This document shows positions 18,285 through 25,795 of a stretch of DNA of 64,000 nt, piece by piece. A program made the position numbers and the translations under genes. The notes beneath the pieces are model-generated. The model worked only from the letters and a program-made list of their open reading frames with translations. It did no database searches and was not told the origin of the DNA. The number at the start of each line of letters is the position of its first letter. Within the stretch, counting starts at the first letter, position 1. The DNA is taken from NCBI GenBank assembly GCA_035712025.1, contig DASTBO010000138.1:13807-77806 (forward strand), in the 5' to 3' direction. The DNA comes from VAYN01 sp035712025 (GTDB lineage: Bacteria; Actinomycetota; Thermoleophilia; Solirubrobacterales; 70-9).

Positions 18285-18477
18285 CGAAATTCTCCTCTCA
18301 CAGCGACTTTCAGGGGTAACTGGGCAGGATCGCTGAAGGGCAGGACGGAAAAAGTCTCAAAAGGCGCAAATAAGGCGTTCCGAGGCTGCCGGGCTCTGCC
18401 CACAATTGTGCCAACTCCGGAAACTCGGCAAAGCATCCTTCCGTGTCGAGCGGCGCCGGCGAGGGTACGCTTCCAAT

Positions 18478-19176
18478 ATGGACGAACTGCGCAGAGGGGC
18501 GGAACGCGTCGGGGAGAAAGCCAGCGAGGCGATCGCCGCCGTCAAGCCGAAGCTGCGCGGCGTCTCGCACGAGTGGGCCTTCTTCCTCTCGCTCGGCTTC
18601 GGGGTGGCGCTGATCGTCCTCGCCGAGAATCCGAAGGCGACCCTGGCGGTGGCGATCTACGCGATCAGCCTCTCGGCCCTGTTCGGGACCAGCGCCCTCT
18701 ACCACCGCGTCAACTGGAGCCGGCCCAGCGTGCGCCAGTGGATGCGCCGGCTGGACCACTCGATGATCTTCTTCCTCATCGCCGGCACCTACACGCCCTT
18801 CGCCCTGCTGGTTCTGAACGGGACCCTGGCGATGGCGGTCCTCGCCGTCGTCTGGATCGGCGCGATCGCCGGCGCGATCGTCGAGATGATCTGGATCGAC
18901 CACCCGAAATGGGCCTCGGCCCTGATCTACCTCTCGCTCGGCTGGGTGGCCGTCGCCGCCTTCCCCGAGCTCTGGTCCTCGATGGGGCCCGCCGGGACCC
19001 TCCTCGTCGCCGCCGGCGGCCTCCTCTACACCGCCGGCGCCGTCGTCTACGCCCTCCAGCGCCCGAACCCGATCCCGGCGACCTTCGGCTACCACGAGGT
19101 CTTCCACCTGCTGGTCATCGCCGCCGCGGTCGCCCACTTCTCCGCGGTCGCCTTCTTCGCCCTGCCGAAGGGTTGA
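18478..19176 (+). CDS. Hemolysin III / PAQR-family membrane protein
   Basis: 232 residues from ATG 18478. It has seven hydrophobic helices and the family motifs: SALYHRVNW (conserved S and H), RRLDHSMIFFLIAGTYTPF (HS..F...GTYTP) and GYHEVFHLLVI (H-E-x2-H). These histidines form the metal site seen in PAQR/HlyIII proteins. The biochemical activity of bacterial members is unsettled; a hydrolase role is proposed for the superfamily. It is divergent from nrdJ and ends 1 base before the oppositely oriented glycosyltransferase stop. Confidence 0.92.
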   Translation: MDELRRGAERVGEKASEAIAAVKPKLRGVSHEWAFFLSLGFGVALIVLAENPKATLAVAIYAISLSALFGTSALYHRVNWSRPSVRQWMRRLDHSMIFFLIAGTYTPFALLVLNGTLAMAVLAVVWIGAIAGAIVEMIWIDHPKWASALIYLSLGWVAVAAFPELWSSMGPAGTLLVAAGGLLYTAGAVVYALQRPNPIPATFGYHEVFHLLVIAAAVAHFSAVAFFALPKG

Positions 19177-19177
19177 G

Positions 19178-20251
19178 CTAACCGAGCAGGCGCTCCTCGA
19201 CGGCTTCGGCCGCCGCGGCCGCGCCGCCCGCGGCGGCGAACGCCCGCGCGACCCGCTCGGCGCCGGGGCGGCAGGCGAGGGAGGCACGCACCTTCTCCCG
19301 CAGCCGTTTCGGGTTCAGCCGCCGAGCCGGCAGCCTGATGCCGCCGCCGCATGCCTCCACCCGGCGCGCGACCTCGAACTGGTCGCGCCCGAAGGGCACC
19401 GCGACGACTGGCACCCCGAGGGCGAGCGCCTTCTGGGTAACCCCCATTCCGCCATGCGTGATCGCGCAGGCCGACCGGCGGAGGATCGGCGTGTGGGGCG
19501 CGAAGGTGAGGGCGGTGGCGTTGCCGGTGAGGCGGTGGCCGCTGGCGGCGGGCCCGGTCGCCACCACATGGAATGGCTCCCCGTCCAGCGCCTCGAGCGC
19601 CGCCGCGACGAGCCGGCCGTCGTCCTGGAACTCGGTGGAGGTCGTGACCAGCACCAGCGGGTTCTCGACCTCGGCGAACTCCACCGGCAGCTCGCCCGCC
19701 GGCTCCCAGCAGCAGGGACCGACCATGACGACGTTCGGCGGCCGGTCCCGGCGCGGATACTCGAAAGGCTGGGCGCTCATGTAGACCTGTAGCGGGGCCG
19801 CGGAGAGCGCCCTGCCGACGCCGAGGAGCTGGAGGGCGATGCGGGAAGGCGGCAGGGGAAAGGGGCGATAGCAGCACCACGGTCGCTCCTGGCTCATCGC
19901 AGCCGACAGCGCGCCCGCAGCGAGGACGTCGACGATCAGCGCGTCGGGGCGGGTGGCCGCGACGGCACGGGAGAGGTCGCGGTAACCCTGGTGGGCCCGG
20001 GCGCGAATCCTCCGCATCGCCCGCAGCTGCGCCCCGGTCGCGGTCCGCGCTCGCCAGTCATCCATCGCCAGGCCTTCGATCTCCGATGAGATCGGCGCAG
20101 CGTCGAAGCCGAGCGAGCGCATCGCTTCTACTTCCCGCGTGAGCGTTCGCAGGACCACCTCGTGACCACGGCGGAGCAGCTCCTCGAGCACTGGGACCAG
20201 TGGGTAGAGCTCCCCCTGGGAAGGGGCGGTATAGGCGAGAATCCGGCTCAG
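19178..20251 (-). CDS. GT1/UGT-like (macrolide-type) glycosyltransferase
   Basis: About 357 residues. The N-terminus SRILAYTAPSQGELYPLVPV is the usual GT-B acceptor domain start. The donor-binding block THGGMGVTQKALALGVPVV and PFGRDQFEVARRV mark a UDP- or dTDP-sugar transferase of the MGT/UGT kind. No ATG, GTG or TTG precedes the first domain strand in frame. The best fit is a CTG at 20251 overlapping the TGA of the TetR gene (CTGA), so the start is uncertain. The sugar and acceptor are unknown; small lipophilic molecules are typical. It is the last gene of the SnoaL-TetR-GT group. Confidence 0.85.
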   Translation of the reverse strand: MSRILAYTAPSQGELYPLVPVLEELLRRGHEVVLRTLTREVEAMRSLGFDAAPISSEIEGLAMDDWRARTATGAQLRAMRRIRARAHQGYRDLSRAVAATRPDALIVDVLAAGALSAAMSQERPWCCYRPFPLPPSRIALQLLGVGRALSAAPLQVYMSAQPFEYPRRDRPPNVVMVGPCCWEPAGELPVEFAEVENPLVLVTTSTEFQDDGRLVAAALEALDGEPFHVVATGPAASGHRLTGNATALTFAPHTPILRRSACAITHGGMGVTQKALALGVPVVAVPFGRDQFEVARRVEACGGGIRLPARRLNPKRLREKVRASLACRPGAERVARAFAAAGGAAAAAEAVEERLLG

Positions 20252-20856
20252 CGGGGCGGCTCCATCAGGGGTTCCAGCATCTCCCGCATCGCCAGCTTGG
20301 TCTGCGGCCGGCTCAATCCCCGGTCCCGGCGCAGCAGCTTCCAGGTGTAGATGTCGGTGGCGGTCACGAACTGCGCGAGTCGGCGCTCGTGGGCCTTGCC
20401 CCGCAGGTCCGCGAGCGCCGGGGCGAACGCCTGTCGGCACCACTGCAGGTGGTAGAGGCGGCCGAGGTCGGCGAGGTTCTTCAGCACCGGCTCGCGCTCC
20501 TCTTGGGCGAGCATCCAGAGGATCCGGTCGCCGAAGCGCTCGTAGTGGTCGGCGAGGTCTTCGACGACCGCCTTCGGGCTCCCGACCGGGAGCGGCCCGC
20601 GATCGGCACCCATCCTTTCCGCGGTGTGCAGATAGGAGGCGGTGAAGAGGCTCTCCTTGCTGTCGAAGTGGCGGAGCACCGTCTGCACAGAGATGCCGGC
20701 CCGCTCGGCGATGGCCGCCAGGGTCATTTCGTCATAGAACAGCTCCTGAAAGGCGTCCTCCACCGCCTCGAGGATCTTCAGTCGCGTGGCCTCGGTTGCC
20801 TTGGCGCGGGCGCCCATCCGGTACCGCCGTTTCGCCTTCGCGTTACCGGCGCTCAT
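20248..20856 (-). CDS. TetR-family transcriptional regulator
   Basis: 202 residues. The N-terminal HTH reads RLKILEAVEDAFQELFYDEM, then TLAAIAERAGISVQTVLRHF and DSKESLFTAS, a typical TetR DNA-binding domain. The C-terminal two-thirds is a helical ligand domain without close match by eye. Upstream lies a SnoaL-like gene whose promoter region carries an 11-bp-armed dyad (21291-21319). Autoregulation through that site is an inference. Its stop overlaps the presumed start of the glycosyltransferase. Confidence 0.92.
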   Translation of the reverse strand: MSAGNAKAKRRYRMGARAKATEATRLKILEAVEDAFQELFYDEMTLAAIAERAGISVQTVLRHFDSKESLFTASYLHTAERMGADRGPLPVGSPKAVVEDLADHYERFGDRILWMLAQEEREPVLKNLADLGRLYHLQWCRQAFAPALADLRGKAHERRLAQFVTATDIYTWKLLRRDRGLSRPQTKLAMREMLEPLMEPPR

Positions 20857-20892
20857 CTCGAAAAGGTATCCGGACGCCCTGGAGCCGGCGCT

Positions 20893-21333
20893 CTACGGAA
20901 GCAGGTGGCGAGAGCCCCACGGGGCCAGGAGCGCGATTTTCCACGACCCTTCGACCAACCGCAGGACGAGCACCGCGGTGGTGCTCTGCGCGAAGCGTCG
21001 CTCGACCGTCTCGCCGCTGCGGATCTTCCAGCGCTGACTGGCAAGGGCCACCTCACCGGCGTCGATCGTGCTGGTCAGCTCGACCTCGATTGCGGTGCGG
21101 CGGTCGATCATCTGGGCGAGCACGGCCCGAATCGCCCCGCGTCCGTGGATGGCCGTCCCATCCGGAGTGACCATGCAGCCGTCTCGGGCCAAGCAGGCGG
21201 AGGCCAGCTCGAGGTCGCCGGTGCCGATTGCGCCGGTGAACGCAAAGCAGGAGTGGGTCGGGTTGGGAGGAGCGGGAGTTGCGTTCTGCAATTTCACGTT
21301 AGTAAGATTAACGTGAAATAGCGGCGCCGGCAA
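20893..21333 (-). CDS. SnoaL-like / NTF2-fold small protein
   Basis: About 133-146 residues. Possible starts are TTG 21333, GTG 21297 and TTG 21291; the first two lie within or before the dyad, so the true start is unclear. The core (GTGDLELASACLARDGCMVT, then GTAIHGRGAIRAVLAQMIDR) is a cone-shaped NTF2/SnoaL fold. It is clearly paralogous to the protein at 56545-56928, with the same order of motifs (GDL.A...CLA.D.C.VTPD). Members bind or turn over small hydrophobic ligands; the activity here is not known. It probably heads the TetR-glycosyltransferase operon. Confidence 0.75.
   Translation of the reverse strand: MPAPLFHVNLTNVKLQNATPAPPNPTHSCFAFTGAIGTGDLELASACLARDGCMVTPDGTAIHGRGAIRAVLAQMIDRRTAIEVELTSTIDAGEVALASQRWKIRSGETVERRFAQSTTAVLVLRLVEGSWKIALLAPWGSRHLLP
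21291..21319. promoter_or_regulatory. Palindromic operator candidate between SnoaL gene and secreted-protein gene
   Basis: ATTTCACGTTA (21291-21301) and its exact complement (21309-21319) flank a 7-base spacer. The site is AT-rich in a GC-rich genome and sits between two divergent genes, 41 bases before the plus-strand start. It fits a dimeric repressor, most simply the TetR protein encoded two genes away. Confidence 0.7.
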
Positions 21334-21359
21334 GCGGGCCGTGAGGGGAGGAGGTCAGG

Positions 21360-22148
21360 ATGAGAAGAGGAGTGGTAAGCGTGGTTGCGGCGTTGTTGTC
21401 GGTCGGGGTCGTGTCGATCGGGATTGCCTTCGCGAAGGGAAAGGACCCGAAGCCGACCATCGTCCGCGCCGGGAATCTCGAACTGGAGATAAACGGGGAC
21501 ATCACCCCTCGGGCCCTGCCAAGGCACGAACTTGCTCCGATGGGCATCTGGGGCAGCGGCAGGCTCGGGACCCTGGACGGCTCGCATCCCCCCGCCCTCG
21601 AAGAAGCCGTCTTCGACGCGGACAAAGACGCCTTCGTCAGCGTCAGGGGCCTTCCCGTCTGCCGCCTCGGTCAGCTCGAGGCCCGGGCGACGAAGGCGGC
21701 CGAATCGGCCTGCGGAAGCTCCGTCTTGGGCCGAGGCAGCGCCAGCGTCGAGGTCGCCTTCCCGGAACAGAAGCCGATCGAGTCGACCGGTCCGCTGGTT
21801 CTCTTCAACGGCGGCGAACGCAACGGCGTGGTGACGGTGTTCGCCCACGCCTACGTGAACGTTCCCGCTCCGACCGCCGTCGTCTCCACGGTCGAGATCA
21901 GGCGTGTGAGCAAGGGCTCGCTCGGTCTTCATTTGGTGGTGCGGATACCGAAGATCGCCGGCGGTGCGGGATCTCCCGTCGCCGCGAGGTTCAGCATGCG
22001 ACGCGAATACGCCTACAAAGGAAAGCGCCTGAGCGTGCTTTCCGGTCGCTGCCCGGACGGGCGGATGCTCGGCCGGGGCACCTTCACCTACAGCGACGGC
22101 ACGTCCCTGTCTGGCGCCATCCTCCGTCCCTGTACCGCCAGGGATTGA
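21360..22148 (+). CDS. Secreted protein of unknown function
   Basis: 262 residues. GAGGAGGT lies 4 bases before ATG 21360. The N-terminus (MRRGVVSVVAALLSVGVVSIGIAFA) is a signal peptide. The mature part starts with a beta-rich region (LELEINGDITPRALPRHELA), contains paired cysteines (PVCRLGQLEARATKAAESAC and RCPDGRML...RPCTA) and a repeated valine-rich strand pattern. No named family was recognised. It faces the SnoaL-TetR operon across the dyad, so expression may respond to the same regulator. Confidence 0.75.
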   Translation: MRRGVVSVVAALLSVGVVSIGIAFAKGKDPKPTIVRAGNLELEINGDITPRALPRHELAPMGIWGSGRLGTLDGSHPPALEEAVFDADKDAFVSVRGLPVCRLGQLEARATKAAESACGSSVLGRGSASVEVAFPEQKPIESTGPLVLFNGGERNGVVTVFAHAYVNVPAPTAVVSTVEIRRVSKGSLGLHLVVRIPKIAGGAGSPVAARFSMRREYAYKGKRLSVLSGRCPDGRMLGRGTFTYSDGTSLSGAILRPCTARD

Positions 22149-22183
22149 CTCGGCCGGCTTGTCGTCGAGCGGCTCGCGGGAGC

Positions 22184-22750
22184 CTAGGCCGCGACGGCCA
22201 GGCTTTCGTGCAGCTGCTCGACTTCTGAGACGAGCGTCGCCAGGATCTCCTCCAGTTGCTGGGACTGCTCGGGGGAGAGGGCGAGGCGGCCGTCGCGGTA
22301 GAGCTCGGCGGCGCGGGCGACCGGCAGTTCGGCCTCGAGCACGCGGCCGCCGAGGGCGCCGAGGACTTTGCGGGTCTCGGCCTGGGCCCAGACGGCGCCA
22401 AACATCCCGGTCGAGGCGCCGATCACCGCCGCCGGGGTGCCGTTCAGGGCGCTCTGGCCGGCCGGGCGGGAGGCCCAGTCGAGGGCGTTCTTCAGGACTC
22501 CGGGGATCGAGTGGTTGTACTCCGGCGTGGCGACGAGGACCGCGTCGGCCTCGCGCATCGCCCGGCGCAGCTCGGCAACGGACGCCGGCGTCCCGTGCTC
22601 CTCGAGGTCGGCGTCGTAGGGCGGGATCTCGCCGAGCCGGTCGAACTCGACCAGCTCCACCCCGGCGGGAAGCCGCTCGGCGGCCTCCCGGAGCAGGGCG
22701 TGGTTGTACGAGCCCCGGCGCAGGCTTCCGGCGATGCCCAGGACCCTCAT
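22184..22750 (-). CDS. NADPH-dependent FMN reductase / quinone reductase family flavoprotein
   Basis: 188 residues. The flavodoxin-like fold shows GIAGSLRRGSYNHALLREAA (FMN phosphate loop), ATPEYNHSIPGVLKNALDW (the diagnostic PEYN and LKNA-DW motifs) and AVIGASTGMFG. It probably reduces quinones, azo dyes or free FMN with NADPH. The ATG at 22750 is preferred over 22756 because GAGGAGG is 7 bases upstream of it. The gene overlaps or abuts the YceI stop, so the two form an operon divergent from marR. Confidence 0.92.
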   Translation of the reverse strand: MRVLGIAGSLRRGSYNHALLREAAERLPAGVELVEFDRLGEIPPYDADLEEHGTPASVAELRRAMREADAVLVATPEYNHSIPGVLKNALDWASRPAGQSALNGTPAAVIGASTGMFGAVWAQAETRKVLGALGGRVLEAELPVARAAELYRDGRLALSPEQSQQLEEILATLVSEVEQLHESLAVAA

Positions 22751-22752
22751 CG

Positions 22753-23307
22753 TCATGCCTCCTCGCGGACGAGCTCCAGCTCGACCGAGATCGTCACCGC
22801 GTACTCGAGGACCTCGCCGCCGCTCGGCAGCTCGGCCTGCCAGTCGAGGCCGAAGTCCCGCCGGTCGACGGTCCCCTCCAGCGAGAGGCCGACCCGCTCC
22901 TTGCCGGCCAGGTCGGCGCCGAGCTGGGCGAAGCGGCCGCCGGCCTCCACCGCGCGCTTCTCGCCGCGGATCTCGAGCTCACCGGCGATCCGGGCGCTGC
23001 CGTCCTGGCCGGCGCTCAGCTCGGTCGAGGTGAAGCGCAGCTGCGGGAACCGCTGGGTGTCGAAGAACTCGGGGGAGAGGAGGTGGCCCTTAAGCATCTC
23101 CTCGTCGATGGCGATGCTCTCGACCTCGACCGTGCCCTCCAGCCGCGGCTGCTCGCCGCCGTCGAGGCGCGCCTCGTAGCGGTCGAAACCGCTGCGGAAG
23201 GTGGTGACGCCGTTGTGGGTGACGGCAAAGCCGACCGAGGAGTGGACGGGGTCCACGACCCAGGTGCCTGCCGGAATCTCCTGCTTGCTGACGGTCTCGG
23301 TGCTCAT
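22753..23307 (-). CDS. YceI-family lipid-binding protein
   Basis: 184 residues. The start at 23307 is chosen for AAGGAA 6 bases upstream. GTWVVDPVHSSVGFAVTHNG at the N-terminus is the classic YceI opening. FRSGFDRYEARLD and the central LKGHLLSPEFFDTQRFPQLRF strand are also family hallmarks. The fold is a lipocalin-like barrel that binds polyprenoid or quinone-like ligands. There is no signal peptide, so it is probably cytoplasmic, as in many actinobacteria. It is cotranscribed with the flavin reductase and lies opposite marR. Confidence 0.93.
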   Translation of the reverse strand: MSTETVSKQEIPAGTWVVDPVHSSVGFAVTHNGVTTFRSGFDRYEARLDGGEQPRLEGTVEVESIAIDEEMLKGHLLSPEFFDTQRFPQLRFTSTELSAGQDGSARIAGELEIRGEKRAVEAGGRFAQLGADLAGKERVGLSLEGTVDRRDFGLDWQAELPSGGEVLEYAVTISVELELVREEA

Positions 23308-23358
23308 TCGATGTTCCTTCCCGAAGTGGTTGATGCTCAAACAGTTGACGTAGAAACA

Positions 23359-23386
23359 ATCTTAGCAGGAAAGCTTTGCTTGTCAA
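23359..23386 (-). promoter_or_regulatory. Consensus promoter for the YceI-flavin reductase operon
   Basis: On the minus strand TTGACA (23386-23381) and TAAGAT (23364-23359) are 16 bases apart, close to the sigma-A consensus. An inverted pair AGTTGAC (23343-23349) and GTCAACT (23382-23388) brackets the promoter. This is a plausible binding arrangement for the divergent MarR repressor. Confidence 0.7.
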
Positions 23387-23424
23387 CTATTGCCAGATCA
23401 ACCAACATGTGGGATGATGCGGGC

Positions 23425-23913
23425 ATGAGCGAGCAGGCGACCGCAGCCCCGGAGCGGAACGGGAAGGCGGACTTCGACCCCCACCGCGAGGCGTGGATCG
23501 CGATCGCCCAGGCCCACGCCGCGGTCACCGGCCGCCTGCAGGAGGCGCTGACCGCCGCCGAGCTGCCGCCGCTCCCCTGGTTCGAGGTGCTGGCGACGCT
23601 CGACCGCGCGCCCGAGCAGCGACTGAAGATGGGGGAGCTGGCCGAAGCGCTGGTCATCACCCGCGGCGGCCTGACCAAGCTCGTCGACCGGCTGATCAAG
23701 GCCGGACTGCTGGAGCGGACCTTCTGCGAGACCGATCGCCGCGTCAGCTACGCGACCCTGCTCCCCGCCGGCGTCGAGCTGCTGGGAGAGATGCGCCCGC
23801 TGGTCCGCGCCGAGCTGGCCGCCTCTTTCACCGCTCACCTCAGCGTCGCCGAAGCCGAGCAGCTGCGGGAGACGATGGAACGGATCCGCGGCTCCGCCTG
23901 CGGGACCAGCTGA
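23425..23913 (+). CDS. MarR-family transcriptional regulator
   Basis: 162 residues from ATG 23425; an ATG at 23407 is in frame. The winged helix shows WFEVLATLDRAPEQRLKM, LAEALVITRGGLTKLVDRL and GLLERTFCETDRRVSYATL (wing with the D-R-R-x-x-Y-A-x-L signature). MarR proteins are dimeric repressors that often respond to phenolics or oxidants. A single Cys in FCETDRR, next to the wing, could be a redox sensor; this is an inference. Its most likely target is the divergent YceI/flavin-reductase operon. Confidence 0.92.
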   Translation: MSEQATAAPERNGKADFDPHREAWIAIAQAHAAVTGRLQEALTAAELPPLPWFEVLATLDRAPEQRLKMGELAEALVITRGGLTKLVDRLIKAGLLERTFCETDRRVSYATLLPAGVELLGEMRPLVRAELAASFTAHLSVAEAEQLRETMERIRGSACGTS

Positions 23914-23941
23914 GGCGAAGCCGAAGCGCTGCCCCGCTCGC

Positions 23942-24688
23942 TTAGGCGAGCGCGGCCGAGGCCCGCTCTTTGGCGGACTCGACGATCGCCAGCACGGCCT
24001 GCTCCTGGCCTTCGCGCAGCAGCACGATCGGGTCGGGGTCGCCGTTGACGATCCCCTCGAAGAACTCCTTGCGGTCCTGGTAGGTCGGCAGCGTCCCCTT
24101 CGCCCAGCCGCGGGCGTCGTTGAGGATCACCGCCAGGCGCGCGTACTCCTCGCCGAAGAGCGCGGAGATCTCGCGCTTCATCCGCTTCGCCAGCGCCGGC
24201 GAGGCGCCGGCGGTCGAGATCGCGATCGCCAGCGGCCCGGTGCGGACGATCGCCGGCAGGATGAAGTTGCAGAGCGGCGGCACGTCGACGATGTTGACCA
24301 GCATCGCCCGCTGCTCGGCGTCGTCGAAGATGCCGATGTTGACCTCCGAGTCGTCGGTGCAGGCGATCACCATGAAGACGCCCTCGAGGTCCTCGGGCCC
24401 GGCGTAGGCCCGCTTCTCCCAGGCGATCGAGCCCTCGCCCGCCAGCCGCTCCAGCTCGGGATGGGCGGCCGGGGCGATCAGGGTGACGTCGCCCCCGCAG
24501 GCCAGGAGGCCCTCGACCTTCTCGAGGCCGATGTCGCCGGCGCCGACGACCAGGCACCTGCGCCCGGTCAGTTTCAGGCAGGCGATGTAGAAGGGGGTCT
24601 CGAGCATGTCCCGCACGCAGGACTGGTCGCAGATCCCCTTGCGGTACTGGCAGACGCACTCCTTGCCGGCATAGGCCTGGGCGGGCAT
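23942..24688 (-). CDS. Precorrin-2 dehydrogenase / siroheme synthase N-terminal domain protein with Cys-rich leader
   Basis: 248 residues from ATG 24688. An alternative start is the ATG of MLETPFYIACL, 81 bases in. The Rossmann core is RRCLVVGAGDIGLEKVEGLL, DVTLIAPAAHPEL, then FMVIACTDDSEVN and LVNIVDVPPLCNFILPAIV; it oxidises precorrin-2 to sirohydrochlorin and may insert iron. The uroporphyrinogen methyltransferase half of CysG is absent. The first 27 residues carry an unusual CVCQYRKGICDQSC motif that could bind metal, if the early start is real. It supports siroheme for sulfite/nitrite reductases or entry to B12. Confidence 0.88.
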   Translation of the reverse strand: MPAQAYAGKECVCQYRKGICDQSCVRDMLETPFYIACLKLTGRRCLVVGAGDIGLEKVEGLLACGGDVTLIAPAAHPELERLAGEGSIAWEKRAYAGPEDLEGVFMVIACTDDSEVNIGIFDDAEQRAMLVNIVDVPPLCNFILPAIVRTGPLAIAISTAGASPALAKRMKREISALFGEEYARLAVILNDARGWAKGTLPTYQDRKEFFEGIVNGDPDPIVLLREGQEQAVLAIVESAKERASAALA

Positions 24689-24713
24689 GGGGGGAAGGCT
24701 AGCGATCCCAGGT

Positions 24714-24758
24714 CGACGGGCCGAAAACCGCTCTGCCTGAGCGGAAATCGTCCCGTCG
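24714..24758. repeat. 45-bp palindromic repeat, copy 1 (intergenic)
   Basis: The sequence is a near-palindrome with nested arms: CGACGGG ... CCCGTCG outside and CCGCTC ... GAGCGG around a 5-base loop. It is 41/45 identical to a segment at 29197-29241. It sits between the epimerase gene (24763) and the siroheme gene start and could also act as a transcript hairpin. Confidence 0.85.
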
Positions 24759-24762
24759 GCGG

Positions 24763-25695
24763 TCAGATCGAGTCCAGCGTGACCCGCAGGCCCTCGTCGA
24801 GGTCCATCTCGGCGCGCCAGCCGAGCTCGCGCTCGGCGCGGGTGGTGTCGATCGAGATCGCCTGGACCTCGCCGGTGCGGGGCGGCGCGAGCTGGGCCTC
24901 GAAGTCGTCGCGGCCGCTGATCCCGCGCAGGGCCTCGACCAGCTCCAGCACGTTGGTCTCCTTGCCGGTGCCGATGTTGATCGCCCCGGTGGCCGCGGAG
25001 TCGCCGGCGGCGAGCGCGGCGGAGACCACGTCGCCGACATATATGTAGTCGCGGGTCTGGGTGCCGTCGCCGTAGACCGTCGGCTGACCGCCCTCCTTGA
25101 TCAGGCCGCAGAAGATCGCGATCACCCCCGCCTCGCCGAGCGGGTCCTGGCGCGGGCCGTAGACGTTGCCCAGCCGCAGCGAGACCCCCGAGAGCCCGTA
25201 GAGGCGCTCGTAGAGGGAGAGGTAGCCCTCGGCGGCGAACTTGCTCTGGCCGTAGGCGGAGAGCGGCGCGATCGGGGCGTCCTCGGGCAGCGGCAGCTGC
25301 TGGCCCTCGCCCTCGCCGTAGATCGCCCCACCGGTGGAGATCGAGACCACCCGCCCGCACTCCGAGGCGCGCGCCGCCTCGAGCACGTTGGCGGTGCCGC
25401 CGACGTTGACGCCGGCGTCGAAGAAGGGGTCGGCGAGGGACTTGCGGACGTCGATCTGGGCGGCGAGGTGGAAGATCGCCTGCGGCCGCTTCTCGCCGGC
25501 CAGGCGGCTCAGCGCCTCGCCGTCGCGGATGTCCAGCTCGACCAGCTCGGCGCCGGCGGCGAGGCCCGGCTCGAGGTTGGCCCGGCGGCCGGTGGTGAGG
25601 TTGTCGACCACCGTCACCTCGTCGCCGCGCGCGAGCAGGGCGTCGACCAAGTTCGAGCCGATGAACCCCGCGCCGCCAGTGACGAGACACCTCAT
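24763..25695 (-). CDS. NAD-dependent nucleotide-sugar epimerase/dehydratase (GalE-like)
   Basis: 310 residues. An extended SDR: GGAGFIGSNLVDALLARGDE (NAD-binding GxxGxxG), DLTTGR-like VDNLTTGRRANLE, catalytic SAYGQSKFAAEGYL (Tyr and Lys of YxxxK), STGGAIYGEG and RLGNVYGPRQDP. It is closest in outline to UDP-glucose 4-epimerases used in cell-wall and exopolysaccharide synthesis. The exact sugar cannot be told. It stands alone and is divergent from topA across 100 bases. Confidence 0.93.
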   Translation of the reverse strand: MRCLVTGGAGFIGSNLVDALLARGDEVTVVDNLTTGRRANLEPGLAAGAELVELDIRDGEALSRLAGEKRPQAIFHLAAQIDVRKSLADPFFDAGVNVGGTANVLEAARASECGRVVSISTGGAIYGEGEGQQLPLPEDAPIAPLSAYGQSKFAAEGYLSLYERLYGLSGVSLRLGNVYGPRQDPLGEAGVIAIFCGLIKEGGQPTVYGDGTQTRDYIYVGDVVSAALAAGDSAATGAINIGTGKETNVLELVEALRGISGRDDFEAQLAPPRTGEVQAISIDTTRAERELGWRAEMDLDEGLRVTLDSI

Positions 25696-25795
25696 GAGGC
25701 GACGATCCTAAGCAGAACCCGGAGGCCGGGGGAGAAGATCGGACGAATGGATGCCGGCTTGCGCAGCCGAACGCCCCTGCTACCCTCGCCGCCCC

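Noticed and set aside
18285..18480. Cobalamin riboswitch upstream of nrdJ
   Set aside because: The conserved B12-box and flanking stems were not found by eye.
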